From Dyadobacter luteus (GTDB lineage: Bacteria > Bacteroidota > Bacteroidia > Cytophagales > Spirosomataceae), in contig NZ_QNUL01000016.1 in the NCBI RefSeq assembly GCF_003383615.1, forward strand, positions 62,001 to 126,000: a DNA stretch of 64,000 nt. The letters are read 5' to 3'. Below, in pieces: positions 42,005 to 51,052 of this stretch. The notes beneath the pieces were generated by a model. The model made no database searches and was not told where the DNA came from. It worked only from the letters and a program-made list of their open reading frames with translations. A program made the position numbers and the translations under genes. Each line of letters begins with the position of its first letter. Within the stretch, counting starts at the first letter, position 1.

Positions 42005-42757
42005 TTACTTTTTATGAATGACAGTCGCCGCAGATTGAGCGCCTGCCAGAATCGTAAGGTCAGCTATTGTTACACGTGCCGGCGCATTGATGGCATAAAG
42101 AATAGCATCCGCAATATCACTGGCCTGTAAAGGTTCAAACCCCTGATACACTTTATCAGCGCGGCCTTCATCCCCTTTGAAACGTACTAATGAAAATTCG
42201 GTCTCCACCGCGCCCGGAGCTACATTGGTTACCTTAATCCCATGCTGGGTAAGTTCAAGCCGCATACCTTCGCTCAACACTTCTACAGCTGCTTTGGAAG
42301 CACAATAAACAGCCCCGTTTACGTAGGTCTGTTTACCGGCAATGGAACTAATATTAACAATATGCCCTTTTCCTCTTTCCAACATCAGCGGAATGACAGC
42401 TTTAGAAACGTACAGAAGACCTTTCACATTCCCATCGATCATAGCATCCCAGTCATCGGTATCGCCCTCGTCCAATGTTCCTAATCCGTGTGCATTACCA
42501 GCATTATTGATCAGAATATCAATGTTTTTCCAATGGTCGGGTAAGGACCCGATCATGGCTTGCACAGAACCTTTGTCACGAACATCAAAAAGGAGTGTCG
42601 TTACATTCACTTTTTCAGACAAACTTCCCGCCACTTCGTCCAACCGTTCCTGACGGCGCCCGCACAAAATAAGATCTATTCCTGATGCTGCAAATGCTTC
42701 AGCAGTTGCTTTTCCAATCCCGGAGGTTGCTCCGGTAATCAATGCGATACGCGACAT
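42005..42757 (-). CDS. SDR-family oxidoreductase (YdfG-like)
   Basis: A 250-residue classical SDR. TGATSGIGKATAEAF (about 8-22) binds the cofactor; RRQ near residue 35 suggests an NADP preference. NNAG (about 86-89), a serine in NISSIAGK and YCASK (catalytic Y/K) complete the active site. Length and the GTLDEGDTDDWDAMID segment resemble the YdfG/serine-3-dehydrogenase group, which reduces 3-hydroxy acids or malonic semialdehyde. It lies directly upstream of the GntR-MFS pair and is transcribed in the same direction, but the intervening hairpin makes co-transcription uncertain. Confidence 0.88.
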   Translation of the reverse strand: MSRIALITGATSGIGKATAEAFAASGIDLILCGRRQERLDEVAGSLSEKVNVTTLLFDVRDKGSVQAMIGSLPDHWKNIDILINNAGNAHGLGTLDEGDTDDWDAMIDGNVKGLLYVSKAVIPLMLERGKGHIVNISSIAGKQTYVNGAVYCASKAAVEVLSEGMRLELTQHGIKVTNVAPGAVETEFSLVRFKGDEGRADKVYQGFEPLQASDIADAILYAINAPARVTIADLTILAGAQSAATVIHKK

Positions 42758-42843
42758 TTTTAATTGTTAATGCTTTATTGTGAATTGTTATGCTGCCCTC
42801 ATTCCACCGCCTCTATCACATTCTTCAATTATTAATCACAGGC

Positions 42844-44550
42844 CTACTTCTCTTTACCTTTCACTGTATTGAGGCTACTGAAATCACCTGCTTCCAATTG
42901 GCTTGCCTCACCAAACAATTGCAGCGCTTTCACATACACATTGTCTGTGGGATTAAGAACCTGGAACACTTCATTATTCAAACCTGACTTTTGCTTTCTG
43001 CCATACACGTAGCGCCCGATGATAGCTTTCGTCTGGGAAACAATAACAGGCTTTGAAATTTTAAGTTCTTTATCATTCGGCTTGATACCCGCCTTGGAAG
43101 CATCTTTTACGAGCTCCGCCAGCATTGTATCTGTCACATCAAAAGAAGCAAGGAAATTATTGAAAGTTTGCTTCTCAAGCTTTTTAGAATTTTCATTGGC
43201 ATACCTCAGCGCATACTCCCTGATAATATTTTTGGAATAAAGCTCAAATAAATATTTGCTGTTGGTCAGCGTGTCACGAGGCACAAAAATATCAGGGGTA
43301 ATACCGCCGCCGCCATATACCGTCCGACCTCCGTCAGTTTTATATACCTTACTTTTATCAAATTTAATACTATCTGCAAAAAACAACTCTCCGCTTTCAT
43401 ATCTGTGCGACAGATCCTGACTGTAATCTTCACCTTTTCCCATCTCGTAAGGCTTTTGAATACTGCGTCCGCTTGGTGTGAAATAACGTGATATAGTCAA
43501 ACGAAGCTCTGAATTATCTGAAAGTTTGATTGGCATTTGTACCAGTCCTTTTCCATAGGACCTCCGACCTACTACAAGTGCACGGTCATGATCCTGCAAT
43601 GCGCCTGCCAATATCTCCGAAGCAGAAGCACTTCCCTCATCTACCAGCACAATTACCGGCCCTTGTTCAAAAGCGCCCTGCACGTGTGAGCGTGTTTTTC
43701 TATCAAAACGACTGTCTTTACCTTCTGTATATACCAAAAGCTTATCTCCGGCAATGAATTCGTCGGCCATACTGGTAGCACGTTCCATATAGCCTCCGGG
43801 ATTTCCTCTGAGATCGAGAATCAATTTTTTCAAACCATCGGATTTCAACGTAGAAAGCGCAGATTTGAATTCATCAAAAGTGGTTTCCGAGAACCTGCTC
43901 ACCTTAATATAGCCAATCTCTTTATCCACCATATAAGCTGCATCTACCGAATAAGTTGGGATACGGTCTCTCAAAACGGCGAAGTTCATTTTATCCTTCA
44001 GCCCTACCCTTTCAATAGCCAAATCCACTTTAGAACCTCTTTTCCCCCTTAATAACTTATAAACCTGCGCATTGGTAACGCCGGGACCGGACAATTTCTC
44101 TTTGTTGACAGTCAGAATACGGTCACCACTCTGGATACCCGCAGCTTCCGATGGCCCACCGCTGAGTGGGGTAACTACGTATACGGTATCGTTGTAAATG
44201 TTGAACTCAACCCCAATCCCATCAAACCCTGATTCCAGTTGCGATCTTGCAGCCGTGGCTTCTTCTGAATTGAAGTAAGAAGTATGCGGATCAAGCTTTT
44301 CCAGCATTTTCGAAATGGAATAATCTACAAGTTCCTGTGTATTAACGGAGTCCACATAGTTATTTTCAATATACATCAGTACTTCCCTGAACTTGGCAGA
44401 ATTCTTGGCTACATCCGTCAGACTTTTACCTCCGCTGAAAAACGTACTACCGATCAGCATTCCGGCAGCCAGCGTCAATCCGATAATAATGGGAAGCTTT
44501 ACCACGGAACGGGAATTTCGAATGGGTGCCTGAGGTGTATCCTGATTCAT
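42844..44550 (-). CDS. S41-family C-terminal processing peptidase
   Basis: A 568-residue Ctp/Prc-type serine protease with one N-terminal membrane helix (about 18-37), so it is anchored in the inner membrane facing the periplasm. A PDZ domain (about 85-175) contains GIGVEFNIYND; the S41 domain holds GSASASE with the catalytic serine and SYGKGLVQ with the catalytic lysine. C-terminal processing proteases trim or degrade periplasmic proteins and regulate peptidoglycan hydrolases. No adaptor gene is adjacent. It is transcribed in the same direction as the acetoacetyl-CoA synthetase gene upstream, with 155 bases between. Confidence 0.92.
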   Translation of the reverse strand: MNQDTPQAPIRNSRSVVKLPIIIGLTLAAGMLIGSTFFSGGKSLTDVAKNSAKFREVLMYIENNYVDSVNTQELVDYSISKMLEKLDPHTSYFNSEEATAARSQLESGFDGIGVEFNIYNDTVYVVTPLSGGPSEAAGIQSGDRILTVNKEKLSGPGVTNAQVYKLLRGKRGSKVDLAIERVGLKDKMNFAVLRDRIPTYSVDAAYMVDKEIGYIKVSRFSETTFDEFKSALSTLKSDGLKKLILDLRGNPGGYMERATSMADEFIAGDKLLVYTEGKDSRFDRKTRSHVQGAFEQGPVIVLVDEGSASASEILAGALQDHDRALVVGRRSYGKGLVQMPIKLSDNSELRLTISRYFTPSGRSIQKPYEMGKGEDYSQDLSHRYESGELFFADSIKFDKSKVYKTDGGRTVYGGGGITPDIFVPRDTLTNSKYLFELYSKNIIREYALRYANENSKKLEKQTFNNFLASFDVTDTMLAELVKDASKAGIKPNDKELKISKPVIVSQTKAIIGRYVYGRKQKSGLNNEVFQVLNPTDNVYVKALQLFGEASQLEAGDFSSLNTVKGKEK

Positions 44551-44622
44551 GGGATTGTTGAGATTGATATATCGGGATGATAACTATAACAGTGTCAATA
44601 TAATTTAACGTGAAGTAAGGAA

Positions 44623-44678
44623 TTTTGATTGCGTAATGCAATTGAAATCACTTATATGTGATAGCAACACAATCAAAA
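44623..44678. repeat. nested inverted repeat between two minus-strand genes
   Basis: TTTTGATTG (44623-44631) pairs with CAATCAAAA (44670-44678); inside lies TCAC (44648-44651) / GTGA (44658-44661). No T run follows, so it looks more like an operator or cruciform than a terminator. Confidence 0.45.
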
Positions 44679-44705
44679 GCAATTTGATTTCTCCCACCAC
44701 GTTTT

Positions 44706-46655
44706 TCAGACAAATTCTTTCAGCGAGTCAGGATTTCGCATCGTATCGGGGTTCACTACCTTGCCAGGATCCATACCCATCAGTATTTTCTTCACAGGTG
44801 CTTCCATTTTTTTCCCACTGATAGTATAGGGAATATCCCTTACCTGCTCAATCGTGTCAGGTACATGCCTTGGACTATACTGTGTGCGAAGTAACTGTTT
44901 GATATCCGATTTCAGCTCCTCTGTCAATTGCTTATCAGCATTAAGCACCACAAACAAAGAAATTACTCCACTGCCATTCTCTTTTTCGAGATACACTGCA
45001 AGACTGTCTTTTACACCCGGAACGCTTTCTACCGCGCTGTAAATTTCGGCAGTACCTATTCTTACCCCATCTCTGTTCAGCGTTGCATCGGACCTCCCAT
45101 AAATCACAACGGATTGGCGTGGTGTAATCTTAATCCAATCGCCATGTCGCCATACATGCGGAAACATTTCGTAATAGCTATCAATATAACGATCGTTGTT
45201 CTGATCTCCCCAGAAATACACAGGCATAGACGGCATAGGTTGTGTAATCACCATTTCCCCCACCTCATCTATTAACGGATTGCCAACAGAGTCGAATGCT
45301 TCCACCTTGGCTCCCAGCATTCTGCACTGAATCTCTCCTGCATATACCGGCTCCATGGGACAACCTCCCACGAAAGCACTGCAGATGTCGGTACCACCAC
45401 TAAGCGATATCAGCCATATGTCCTTCTTTACGTGGGAATAAATCCAGTTAAAAGCTTCAGGAGGCAGCGGGGAACCAGTGGATCCAATTGTTTCCAAATG
45501 CCGGAGACTATTAGGCTGGATACTTACACCTGCTTTCATAGATGATAAAAAATAGGCAGCACCGCTTCCAAAATGGGTGATACGTGCTTTTTCAGCTAAT
45601 GACCAAAGTGTTTGTGACGAAGGAAATGCAGGCGCTCCATCGTACAAAACTAATGTCGCACCACATAGCAAAGAGCCTAAGGCGTAATTCCACATCATCC
45701 AACCCGTAGTAGAATGCCAGAAATAGCGATCTCCCGGCTTTACATTCTGATGAAGGATCAACGCTTTCATGTGTTCGATCAGACATCCACCCGTGCTATG
45801 TGTAATTGCTTTCGGCTTTGCCGTAGTGCCGGAAGAATACAAAATCCAGATAGGATGATCAAATGAAACAGGATCAAAGTCCAGACCGTGATTGGGTATA
45901 TGCAGTATATCCTCCCACAAAGTAAAACGATCCGTAGTGAGCCCGGTCTGCATATTTTTGATCAGCACAATATCCTTTAATGAGGGAAATGATGATGACA
46001 GAGACTCTATCAGCGCACCACCGTCATAGGTTTTTCCATTATACGAATACCCGTCTGCAACAAAGAGAACTTTGGGCTCAATCTGAAGAAAACGATCCAC
46101 AATGGCAGATTTTCCAAAATCCGGTGAGCACGACGACCACACAGCGCCTACTGCATTTGCAGCCAGAAAAGCCACCACTGCCTGAGGCAAATTAGGAAGC
46201 ACTCCTGCTACCCGATCGCCAGGCCTCACTCCTCTTTGTCTCAGCCAGGTCGAAACTGCAGCAACCTCTTTTTCCAGAGTTCCCCAGGAAATAGCGGTAA
46301 GCTCTTTTTGTTCCGATTGAAAAAGTAATGCAGGTCTATCTTTAGTTTTATTTCGAAAGATATGTTCGGCATAATTCAGTTTGGAGCGCGTAAACCAGCG
46401 CGTTCCTATCATACCAGACTTGGGTTTTTGAATTACTTCAAGATAAACTTCGTGTGATTTAATGTTAAAGAAATGCCAGAGGCTTTCCCAAAAGTCCTCC
46501 AGATCAGTAACCGACCAGTCCCATAGTTCTTTATAAGATCGGAAATAAAGTCCCTTTTTTACGAAAAGCCAATCTATATATTTTTTCAGGTTCGACTGCT
46601 CTGTAAGCGCCTTCCCCGGCTTCCAGAGCGGAGCGGTTTGTATTTCTGCTGACAT
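44706..46655 (-). CDS. acetoacetyl-CoA synthetase (acetoacetate-CoA ligase)
   Basis: A 649-residue ANL-superfamily enzyme. An N-terminal domain rich in aromatic residues (LWDWSVTDLEDFWESLWHFF) is typical of AACS and acetyl-CoA synthetases. The P-loop-like ILYSSGTTAKPKAITHS, the SGGTDICS segment with the adenylate-binding site, and the hinge region YGRSDATLNRDGVRIG are present; the C-terminal catalytic lysine lies in the ISGKKMEAPVKKIL motif. AACS activates acetoacetate to acetoacetyl-CoA, linking ketone bodies or branched-chain degradation to central metabolism. It stands alone. Confidence 0.92.
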   Translation of the reverse strand: MSAEIQTAPLWKPGKALTEQSNLKKYIDWLFVKKGLYFRSYKELWDWSVTDLEDFWESLWHFFNIKSHEVYLEVIQKPKSGMIGTRWFTRSKLNYAEHIFRNKTKDRPALLFQSEQKELTAISWGTLEKEVAAVSTWLRQRGVRPGDRVAGVLPNLPQAVVAFLAANAVGAVWSSCSPDFGKSAIVDRFLQIEPKVLFVADGYSYNGKTYDGGALIESLSSSFPSLKDIVLIKNMQTGLTTDRFTLWEDILHIPNHGLDFDPVSFDHPIWILYSSGTTAKPKAITHSTGGCLIEHMKALILHQNVKPGDRYFWHSTTGWMMWNYALGSLLCGATLVLYDGAPAFPSSQTLWSLAEKARITHFGSGAAYFLSSMKAGVSIQPNSLRHLETIGSTGSPLPPEAFNWIYSHVKKDIWLISLSGGTDICSAFVGGCPMEPVYAGEIQCRMLGAKVEAFDSVGNPLIDEVGEMVITQPMPSMPVYFWGDQNNDRYIDSYYEMFPHVWRHGDWIKITPRQSVVIYGRSDATLNRDGVRIGTAEIYSAVESVPGVKDSLAVYLEKENGSGVISLFVVLNADKQLTEELKSDIKQLLRTQYSPRHVPDTIEQVRDIPYTISGKKMEAPVKKILMGMDPGKVVNPDTMRNPDSLKEFV

Positions 46656-47024
46656 ATTCTATTGTTGAAGGTATAGGTTTATAACATCAGCCTTCAAAAA
46701 TGAAACTCGCTCAGAAGATTAATATCTTCACAAGTAGCTGACGTAATTCTTACAAATAGTCCAAAATTTTCTTTTCAGACTGATTGTATTAATAAACGTA
46801 AGTATGTTCTGTTTGACATAATATTGACCACAAATATTTACTGAAAACATTTTGTTGTATCTTTGCCTCCTAAATATTTTTTTAACTAGTACTCTGATAG
46901 TCAGATACGTCCGTTAGAGCGTTTTAGTACTCATTCGGGCAACAACGGTTGCCGAAAGCACTGATCAATAACGCACAACATTTGTAAAGAGGAGACATAA
47001 TCCAGTAGTGATACTGCATTCCTG
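46656..47024. other. 369-base intergenic region with long rluB-type leader
   Basis: Between the divergent AACS and pseudouridine synthase genes. It holds the -7 box at 46858-46865 and a leader of about 150 bases before the ATG at 47025. The leader contains a small hairpin, GGCAAC (46938-46943) / GTTGCC (46948-46953), and no open reading frame. Upstream of 46800 the sequence is AT-rich with nothing recognisable. Confidence 0.5.
46858..46865 (+). promoter_or_regulatory. -7 box of the pseudouridine synthase promoter
   Basis: TATCTTTG is an exact TAnnTTTG match. The -33 region is unclear (TTTA at 46837-46840 is 17 bases away). Confidence 0.5.
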
Positions 47025-48458
47025 ATGAGAAACAGAAATAACAACAACAACAATTCGAGGTCGAAATCTTCGGCTTCCTCTAACTCCGGCGGCAACAATT
47101 CATTCCGCCGCGCTTCTAACAAGCCGGAAGCTGAAAGTCGTTTCAGCAAACCATCTATCAAAAAATCAAGTCTGAGGGTTGCAAGTTCTGCTCCAACTAA
47201 CGACAAACCCAAATCGTTCAGGCCACGTGCTTTCGAAAAAGGTGACGGTTTCACCGACTTCCAGAATCAAAATAGTAAACCAGGTTTTGACAAACCAAGA
47301 TCTGAACGCCCGAGATTCCCAAAGGCGGGAACAGACAAGCCTCGTTTCTCAGAGAACAGGGATTTCAGACGCGATAATACAGATAAACCTTCATTCGGAG
47401 ATAACCGCAGTGAAAGACCGCGTTTTTCAGAAAGACCTGAGCGGGAATCAAGACCAAGAACAGAAGCACCATCCGGTCGATCTTTCAAACCAGGTTTTGA
47501 TCAACGCGATAGCGAATTCCGTAGCTTCAAAAAAGACACGGATCGCGGTGCTTCCAACAGAAGTGAAAGAACATCGACAGGCAGAAGTGAGAAACCCTCT
47601 TTTAAAAAAAAAGATGAGCCGGTAATTTCTGAACAAGAGGCTATTGAGGAAGCGGCTAACCGCAGAGTAGGAAAATTTGAAACTGCTCCTAATTATCGTT
47701 TAGAGCAATTTGATAAAAAATCCGGATCAAAAAAGAAGGTAGAAGAGTCAGGAGAAAGACGTCTTAACCGATACATTGCCAATGCAGGAATTTGCTCCCG
47801 CCGCGAGGCAGATGAGCTTATTTCATCAGGTCAGATTTCAGTAAATGGAAAAATCATAACCGAAATGGGCTATAAGGTTTCCAATGATGATGTCGTGAAG
47901 TTTGGCAAGAAAAAATTAAACCCCGAAAAGTTCGTATATATTCTGATTAACAAACCGAAGGATTATATCACTACAACTGATGATCCGGAAGAAAGAAAAA
48001 CTGTACTGGACCTGATCAAGGGTGCATGTTTTGAACGCGTGTATCCGGTCGGACGTCTTGACAGAAATACGACAGGCCTGTTGCTGATGACAAACGATGG
48101 TGAACTTGCGAAGAAACTGACACATCCATCCAGCGAAATCAGAAAGATTTATCAGGCTGAACTTGATAAGCCTATTACAACAGAAGATTTTGAAAAACTA
48201 CAGGCGGGACTAAACCTAGAAGACGGATTTATCAGACCCGACGAAGCAGGATTGGTTACACCGGATGCGATGGTGGTTGGCCTTGAAATCCATAGCGGCC
48301 GTAATCGTATTGTACGTCGTATGTTTGAACACCTTGGTTATACTGTTCAAAAACTGGATCGTACGGTTTTCGCAGGATTGGATAAAAAAGATCTTCCTCG
48401 TGGCAAATGGAGATTCCTTGCAGAGAAAGAAGTCGTAAGACTTAAATACATGATGTAA
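47025..48458 (+). CDS. RluB-type 23S rRNA pseudouridine synthase with disordered N-terminal extension
   Basis: A 477-residue protein with two parts. Residues 1 to about 240 are low-complexity: polar and basic, first an Asn/Ser-rich run, then repeated Arg-Pro-Arg-Phe/Lys-Pro-Arg-Phe-like units. From about 246 follows an S4 RNA-binding domain (NRYIANAGICSRREADELI) and then an RsuA/RluB catalytic domain with GRLDRNTTGLLL, where Asp346 is the nucleophile, and GRNRIVRRMFEHLGY. RluB modifies U2605 of 23S rRNA in E. coli; RluE or RluF relatives have similar sequences. Such long N-terminal extensions are frequent in Bacteroidota homologues and may bind RNA. The gene has a 150-base leader. Confidence 0.88.
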   Translation: MRNRNNNNNNSRSKSSASSNSGGNNSFRRASNKPEAESRFSKPSIKKSSLRVASSAPTNDKPKSFRPRAFEKGDGFTDFQNQNSKPGFDKPRSERPRFPKAGTDKPRFSENRDFRRDNTDKPSFGDNRSERPRFSERPERESRPRTEAPSGRSFKPGFDQRDSEFRSFKKDTDRGASNRSERTSTGRSEKPSFKKKDEPVISEQEAIEEAANRRVGKFETAPNYRLEQFDKKSGSKKKVEESGERRLNRYIANAGICSRREADELISSGQISVNGKIITEMGYKVSNDDVVKFGKKKLNPEKFVYILINKPKDYITTTDDPEERKTVLDLIKGACFERVYPVGRLDRNTTGLLLMTNDGELAKKLTHPSSEIRKIYQAELDKPITTEDFEKLQAGLNLEDGFIRPDEAGLVTPDAMVVGLEIHSGRNRIVRRMFEHLGYTVQKLDRTVFAGLDKKDLPRGKWRFLAEKEVVRLKYMM

Positions 48459-48480
48459 GTCTTACAGAGCTATAGTAAAA

Positions 48481-48522
48481 AAAATCGGACTGGTCAGAGT
48501 TTCTGACCAGTCCGATTTTTTT
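48481..48522. terminator. bidirectional terminator between pseudouridine synthase and HtrA genes
   Basis: A perfect 18-bp stem, 48481-48498 with 48502-48519, has a 3-base loop and T runs on both strands, lying between two convergent genes. Confidence 0.93.
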
Positions 48523-48539
48523 ATTGTCTTTTCCTATAA

Positions 48540-50096
48540 CTACAGACGGAATCCGAAAGTAAACACATCATAAGGCGCATCCGGATATAACCCTTCAAAT
48601 TGCACCATTGCATCTTCTTTACCGGCAAGAGAAGCCTCAAATTCTTTTACAGTTCTTACCGTTTTTCCATTCACTTTGGTAATAATAAATCCTTCTTCAA
48701 CACCTCTGGAGCGTCCGAATTTACCACCTTCAATAGAAAGTACTTTCACGCCACCTTCCACTTTATATCTTGCCAATCTGGATTTTTCCTGATCCGACAG
48801 GTTTCCAAACTGTGCACCCAAAGCAGCCATTACAGAAGCACTTTCATCTTTTTTGATAATATCAGAACCACCCGTACGGTTTCTCAATGTTACCGCAAGA
48901 TCTTTCTCTTTACCATCACGGTTTACAGTAAGATTCACCTTATCACCAGGTTTACGCAAACCAATTGCTTGCTGAAGTTCAGGAACTGAGTGAATATCAA
49001 CACCGTCCACTTTCACAATAACATCACCTTTCTGAGCACCACCAGCTTGTCCGGCACTGTTCTCAGTGAAATCACGAACGTAAACACCGTCATTCACTTT
49101 CACACCGTACTCCTCCGCTTTTTTGCTGTCCAGCTCATCCAGGAAAATACCAAGGTAACCTCTCTGTACATTACCAAACTTGATGATATCACCGGATACT
49201 TTTTTCACAATACTGGATGGAACAGCAAATGCATACCCAGCAAAGCTACCAGTTGGACTTGCAATGGCAGTATTAATACCGATCAGTTCACCTTTCAGGT
49301 TTACCAACGCCCCACCACTGTTTCCAGGATTCACAACGGCATCTGTCTGAATAAAAGACTCCAGGGGTGTATCCCCCGCAGTAGCAGCTGCCGGAGTCAC
49401 TCCGTTACGACGGCTTGACTGGCCAATAATACCCAATCCACGTCCCTTCGCGCTGATAATACCTGCTGTTACAGTCGATTCAAGATTGAAAGGGTTACCT
49501 ACAGCAACCACCCATTCTCCAACTTTTACTGCATCAGAGCTACCCAAAGTGATAGCAGGAAGATTTTTCGATTCGATCTTGATCACTGCAATGTCAGTAG
49601 AAGGGTCCGTTCCGATTATTTTAGCGCGGAATTTACCTTTATTATGCAGCGTAACCTCTACTTCCTGAGCGCCTTCCACAACGTGGTTATTGGTTACAAT
49701 ATATCCATCTGAAGAGATGATCACACCGGAACCAGAAGCCTCCTGTGGCTGAGATCTGCCTCCCCCTCCGAAGTCACCACCGAATCCTCCTCCGAAGAAA
49801 TCTCTGAACATTTCCTCCATATCTCCTCCACCACGGCGGCTTCCACCTCTTGCCGTTTGTGTAACAGTTGACTTAATATGCACTACTGTAGGAGTGGTTG
49901 CTTCCGCAGCATAAACAAAGTCTCCGGGTGCACCGGCAGGAGCACCTGCAGAAGTAAAGCGCGCAATAGATTCACCCGGCGCCTCCTTGATAATTACATC
50001 TGTACCATTATTTGTTCCTAACAGCTTAAAGCCGGCAAGGGTTGATGCACTGGAAATCAACCCAACCAACACCAAGCTTTTCCAATTTGTTTTCAT
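48540..50096 (-). CDS. degP: HtrA/DegP-type periplasmic serine protease
   Basis: A 518-residue Do-family chaperone-protease. The N-terminal hydrophobic segment (about 8-27) is a signal peptide or membrane anchor. The trypsin-like domain carries the complete triad His138 (TNNHVV), Asp168 (STDIAV) and Ser260 (GNSGGA). A glycine-rich loop with FGGGFGG units (about 100-115) is the LA-loop region. Two PDZ domains follow (about 310-410 and 430-515). It degrades or refolds misfolded envelope proteins. A regulator of the sigma-E or two-component type is not next to it. Confidence 0.94.
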   Translation of the reverse strand: MKTNWKSLVLVGLISSASTLAGFKLLGTNNGTDVIIKEAPGESIARFTSAGAPAGAPGDFVYAAEATTPTVVHIKSTVTQTARGGSRRGGGDMEEMFRDFFGGGFGGDFGGGGRSQPQEASGSGVIISSDGYIVTNNHVVEGAQEVEVTLHNKGKFRAKIIGTDPSTDIAVIKIESKNLPAITLGSSDAVKVGEWVVAVGNPFNLESTVTAGIISAKGRGLGIIGQSSRRNGVTPAAATAGDTPLESFIQTDAVVNPGNSGGALVNLKGELIGINTAIASPTGSFAGYAFAVPSSIVKKVSGDIIKFGNVQRGYLGIFLDELDSKKAEEYGVKVNDGVYVRDFTENSAGQAGGAQKGDVIVKVDGVDIHSVPELQQAIGLRKPGDKVNLTVNRDGKEKDLAVTLRNRTGGSDIIKKDESASVMAALGAQFGNLSDQEKSRLARYKVEGGVKVLSIEGGKFGRSRGVEEGFIITKVNGKTVRTVKEFEASLAGKEDAMVQFEGLYPDAPYDVFTFGFRL

Positions 50097-50270
50097 ATAC
50101 TCTGTTGGGGTTTTATATTATGAACTGATAACGCAAAGCAGGGAGTAATCTATTCCCTTACAAAAAGCTTTTAACATAATTTAACAAAGGACAATCCTTT
50201 TAATTATTACCGATTTCCATACTTAAACGGGCATAATACTTAAAGCCCGATCCGGAACAAAAATATAAAA

Positions 50271-50296
50271 GGGCGTTATCTCATAAAATAACGCCC
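50271..50296 (-). terminator. Hsp20 gene terminator
   Basis: A 9-bp stem GGGCGTTAT (50271-50279) / ATAACGCCC (50288-50296) has an 8-base loop. On the minus strand it is followed by TTTTATATTTTTG. Confidence 0.82.
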
Positions 50297-50314
50297 TCTC
50301 AAAATTAGAAGTTT

Positions 50315-50746
50315 TTAAGCAATCTCAATCTCTCTTGCAGGCTTATCTTTCGCTTCTTCACGTTTTGGCAAGCTTACTGTCAGGATACCATCTGCATAGG
50401 TAGCGCCGATCTTTTCACCATCTACTGTGTTAGGCAGCGTGAAAGTCCGCTGAAACGAAGCATACTTAAACTCCCTGCGTGTATATTTTTCATTCTCATT
50501 TTCAGTTACGTTCTGCTCTTTAGAAGCCGAGATTGTCAACTGATTTTTATCCAGATTCAATTTAAAGTCCGCTTTTCCGAGGCCCGGGGCAGCTACTTCA
50601 ATCTTAAAGCCTTCAACTCCTTCCAATACATTTACTGCAGGAACGCTTCCTGAGAATACAGGATTATACAGTTCATTAAATAAATCTTTTCCAAAGAAAC
50701 CATTGAAGTGTTTGGGTGCGAATTGGGTTTTTACTAATGTGCTCAT
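50315..50746 (-). CDS. Hsp20/alpha-crystallin small heat-shock protein
   Basis: A 143-residue small heat-shock protein, an ATP-independent holdase for unfolding proteins. The N-terminal arm (1-35) is followed by an alpha-crystallin domain with IEVAAPGLGKADFKLNL, then FQRTFTLPNTV, YADGILTVSLPK (the GxLxxxxPK-like closing motif), and a short Lys/Glu tail. Length and motifs fit bacterial class-A sHsps. It is next to degP in the same orientation but a hairpin terminator and about 220 bases separate them. Heat-shock control is likely but no operator of a known repressor was recognised upstream. Confidence 0.9.
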   Translation of the reverse strand: MSTLVKTQFAPKHFNGFFGKDLFNELYNPVFSGSVPAVNVLEGVEGFKIEVAAPGLGKADFKLNLDKNQLTISASKEQNVTENENEKYTRREFKYASFQRTFTLPNTVDGEKIGATYADGILTVSLPKREEAKDKPAREIEIA

Positions 50747-51052
50747 TTTTGCTATGTTTTAATGTTTTTGATTTTTGATTCAAGTATCGTTCAGATACGC
50801 ATTCAACCTATCAACTTCTGTTCCCAGGCAAAAGGAAGATAATTTAAATGACAAAATGTCTCTTTATTGGAAGAAATGAAAAATTATAAGACAAAATGGC
50901 ACAATCAATGCATTAACTCCCCGACATAATGAACTCACGGAGTCCGAAACAAAAGCATAGAAAAGCGGAATGTTTTTTAGAGTTGTGTATAAAATGCAAA
51001 AACCTCAACCTGAAAAGGCAGAGGCAGCAATATTGAAAATAGGTAAAAAATC
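50747..51052. other. 306-base intergenic region between the Hsp20 and rnc genes
   Basis: AT-rich, without an open reading frame. It contains the Hsp20 5' region, where no exact TAnnTTTG box was found on the minus strand, and, near its right end, a short terminator-like hairpin for rnc (51003-51024). Confidence 0.5.
51003..51024 (-). terminator. weak rnc terminator
   Basis: CCTC (51003-51006) pairs with GAGG (51021-51024) with partial inner pairing, and a T run follows on the minus strand (A run at 50998-51002). The stem is short. Confidence 0.4.

Noticed and set aside
49750-49810. Glycine-rich repeat inside degP
   Set aside because: It encodes the flexible glycine-rich loop common in HtrA proteins and is in frame, so it is not an independent repeat element.
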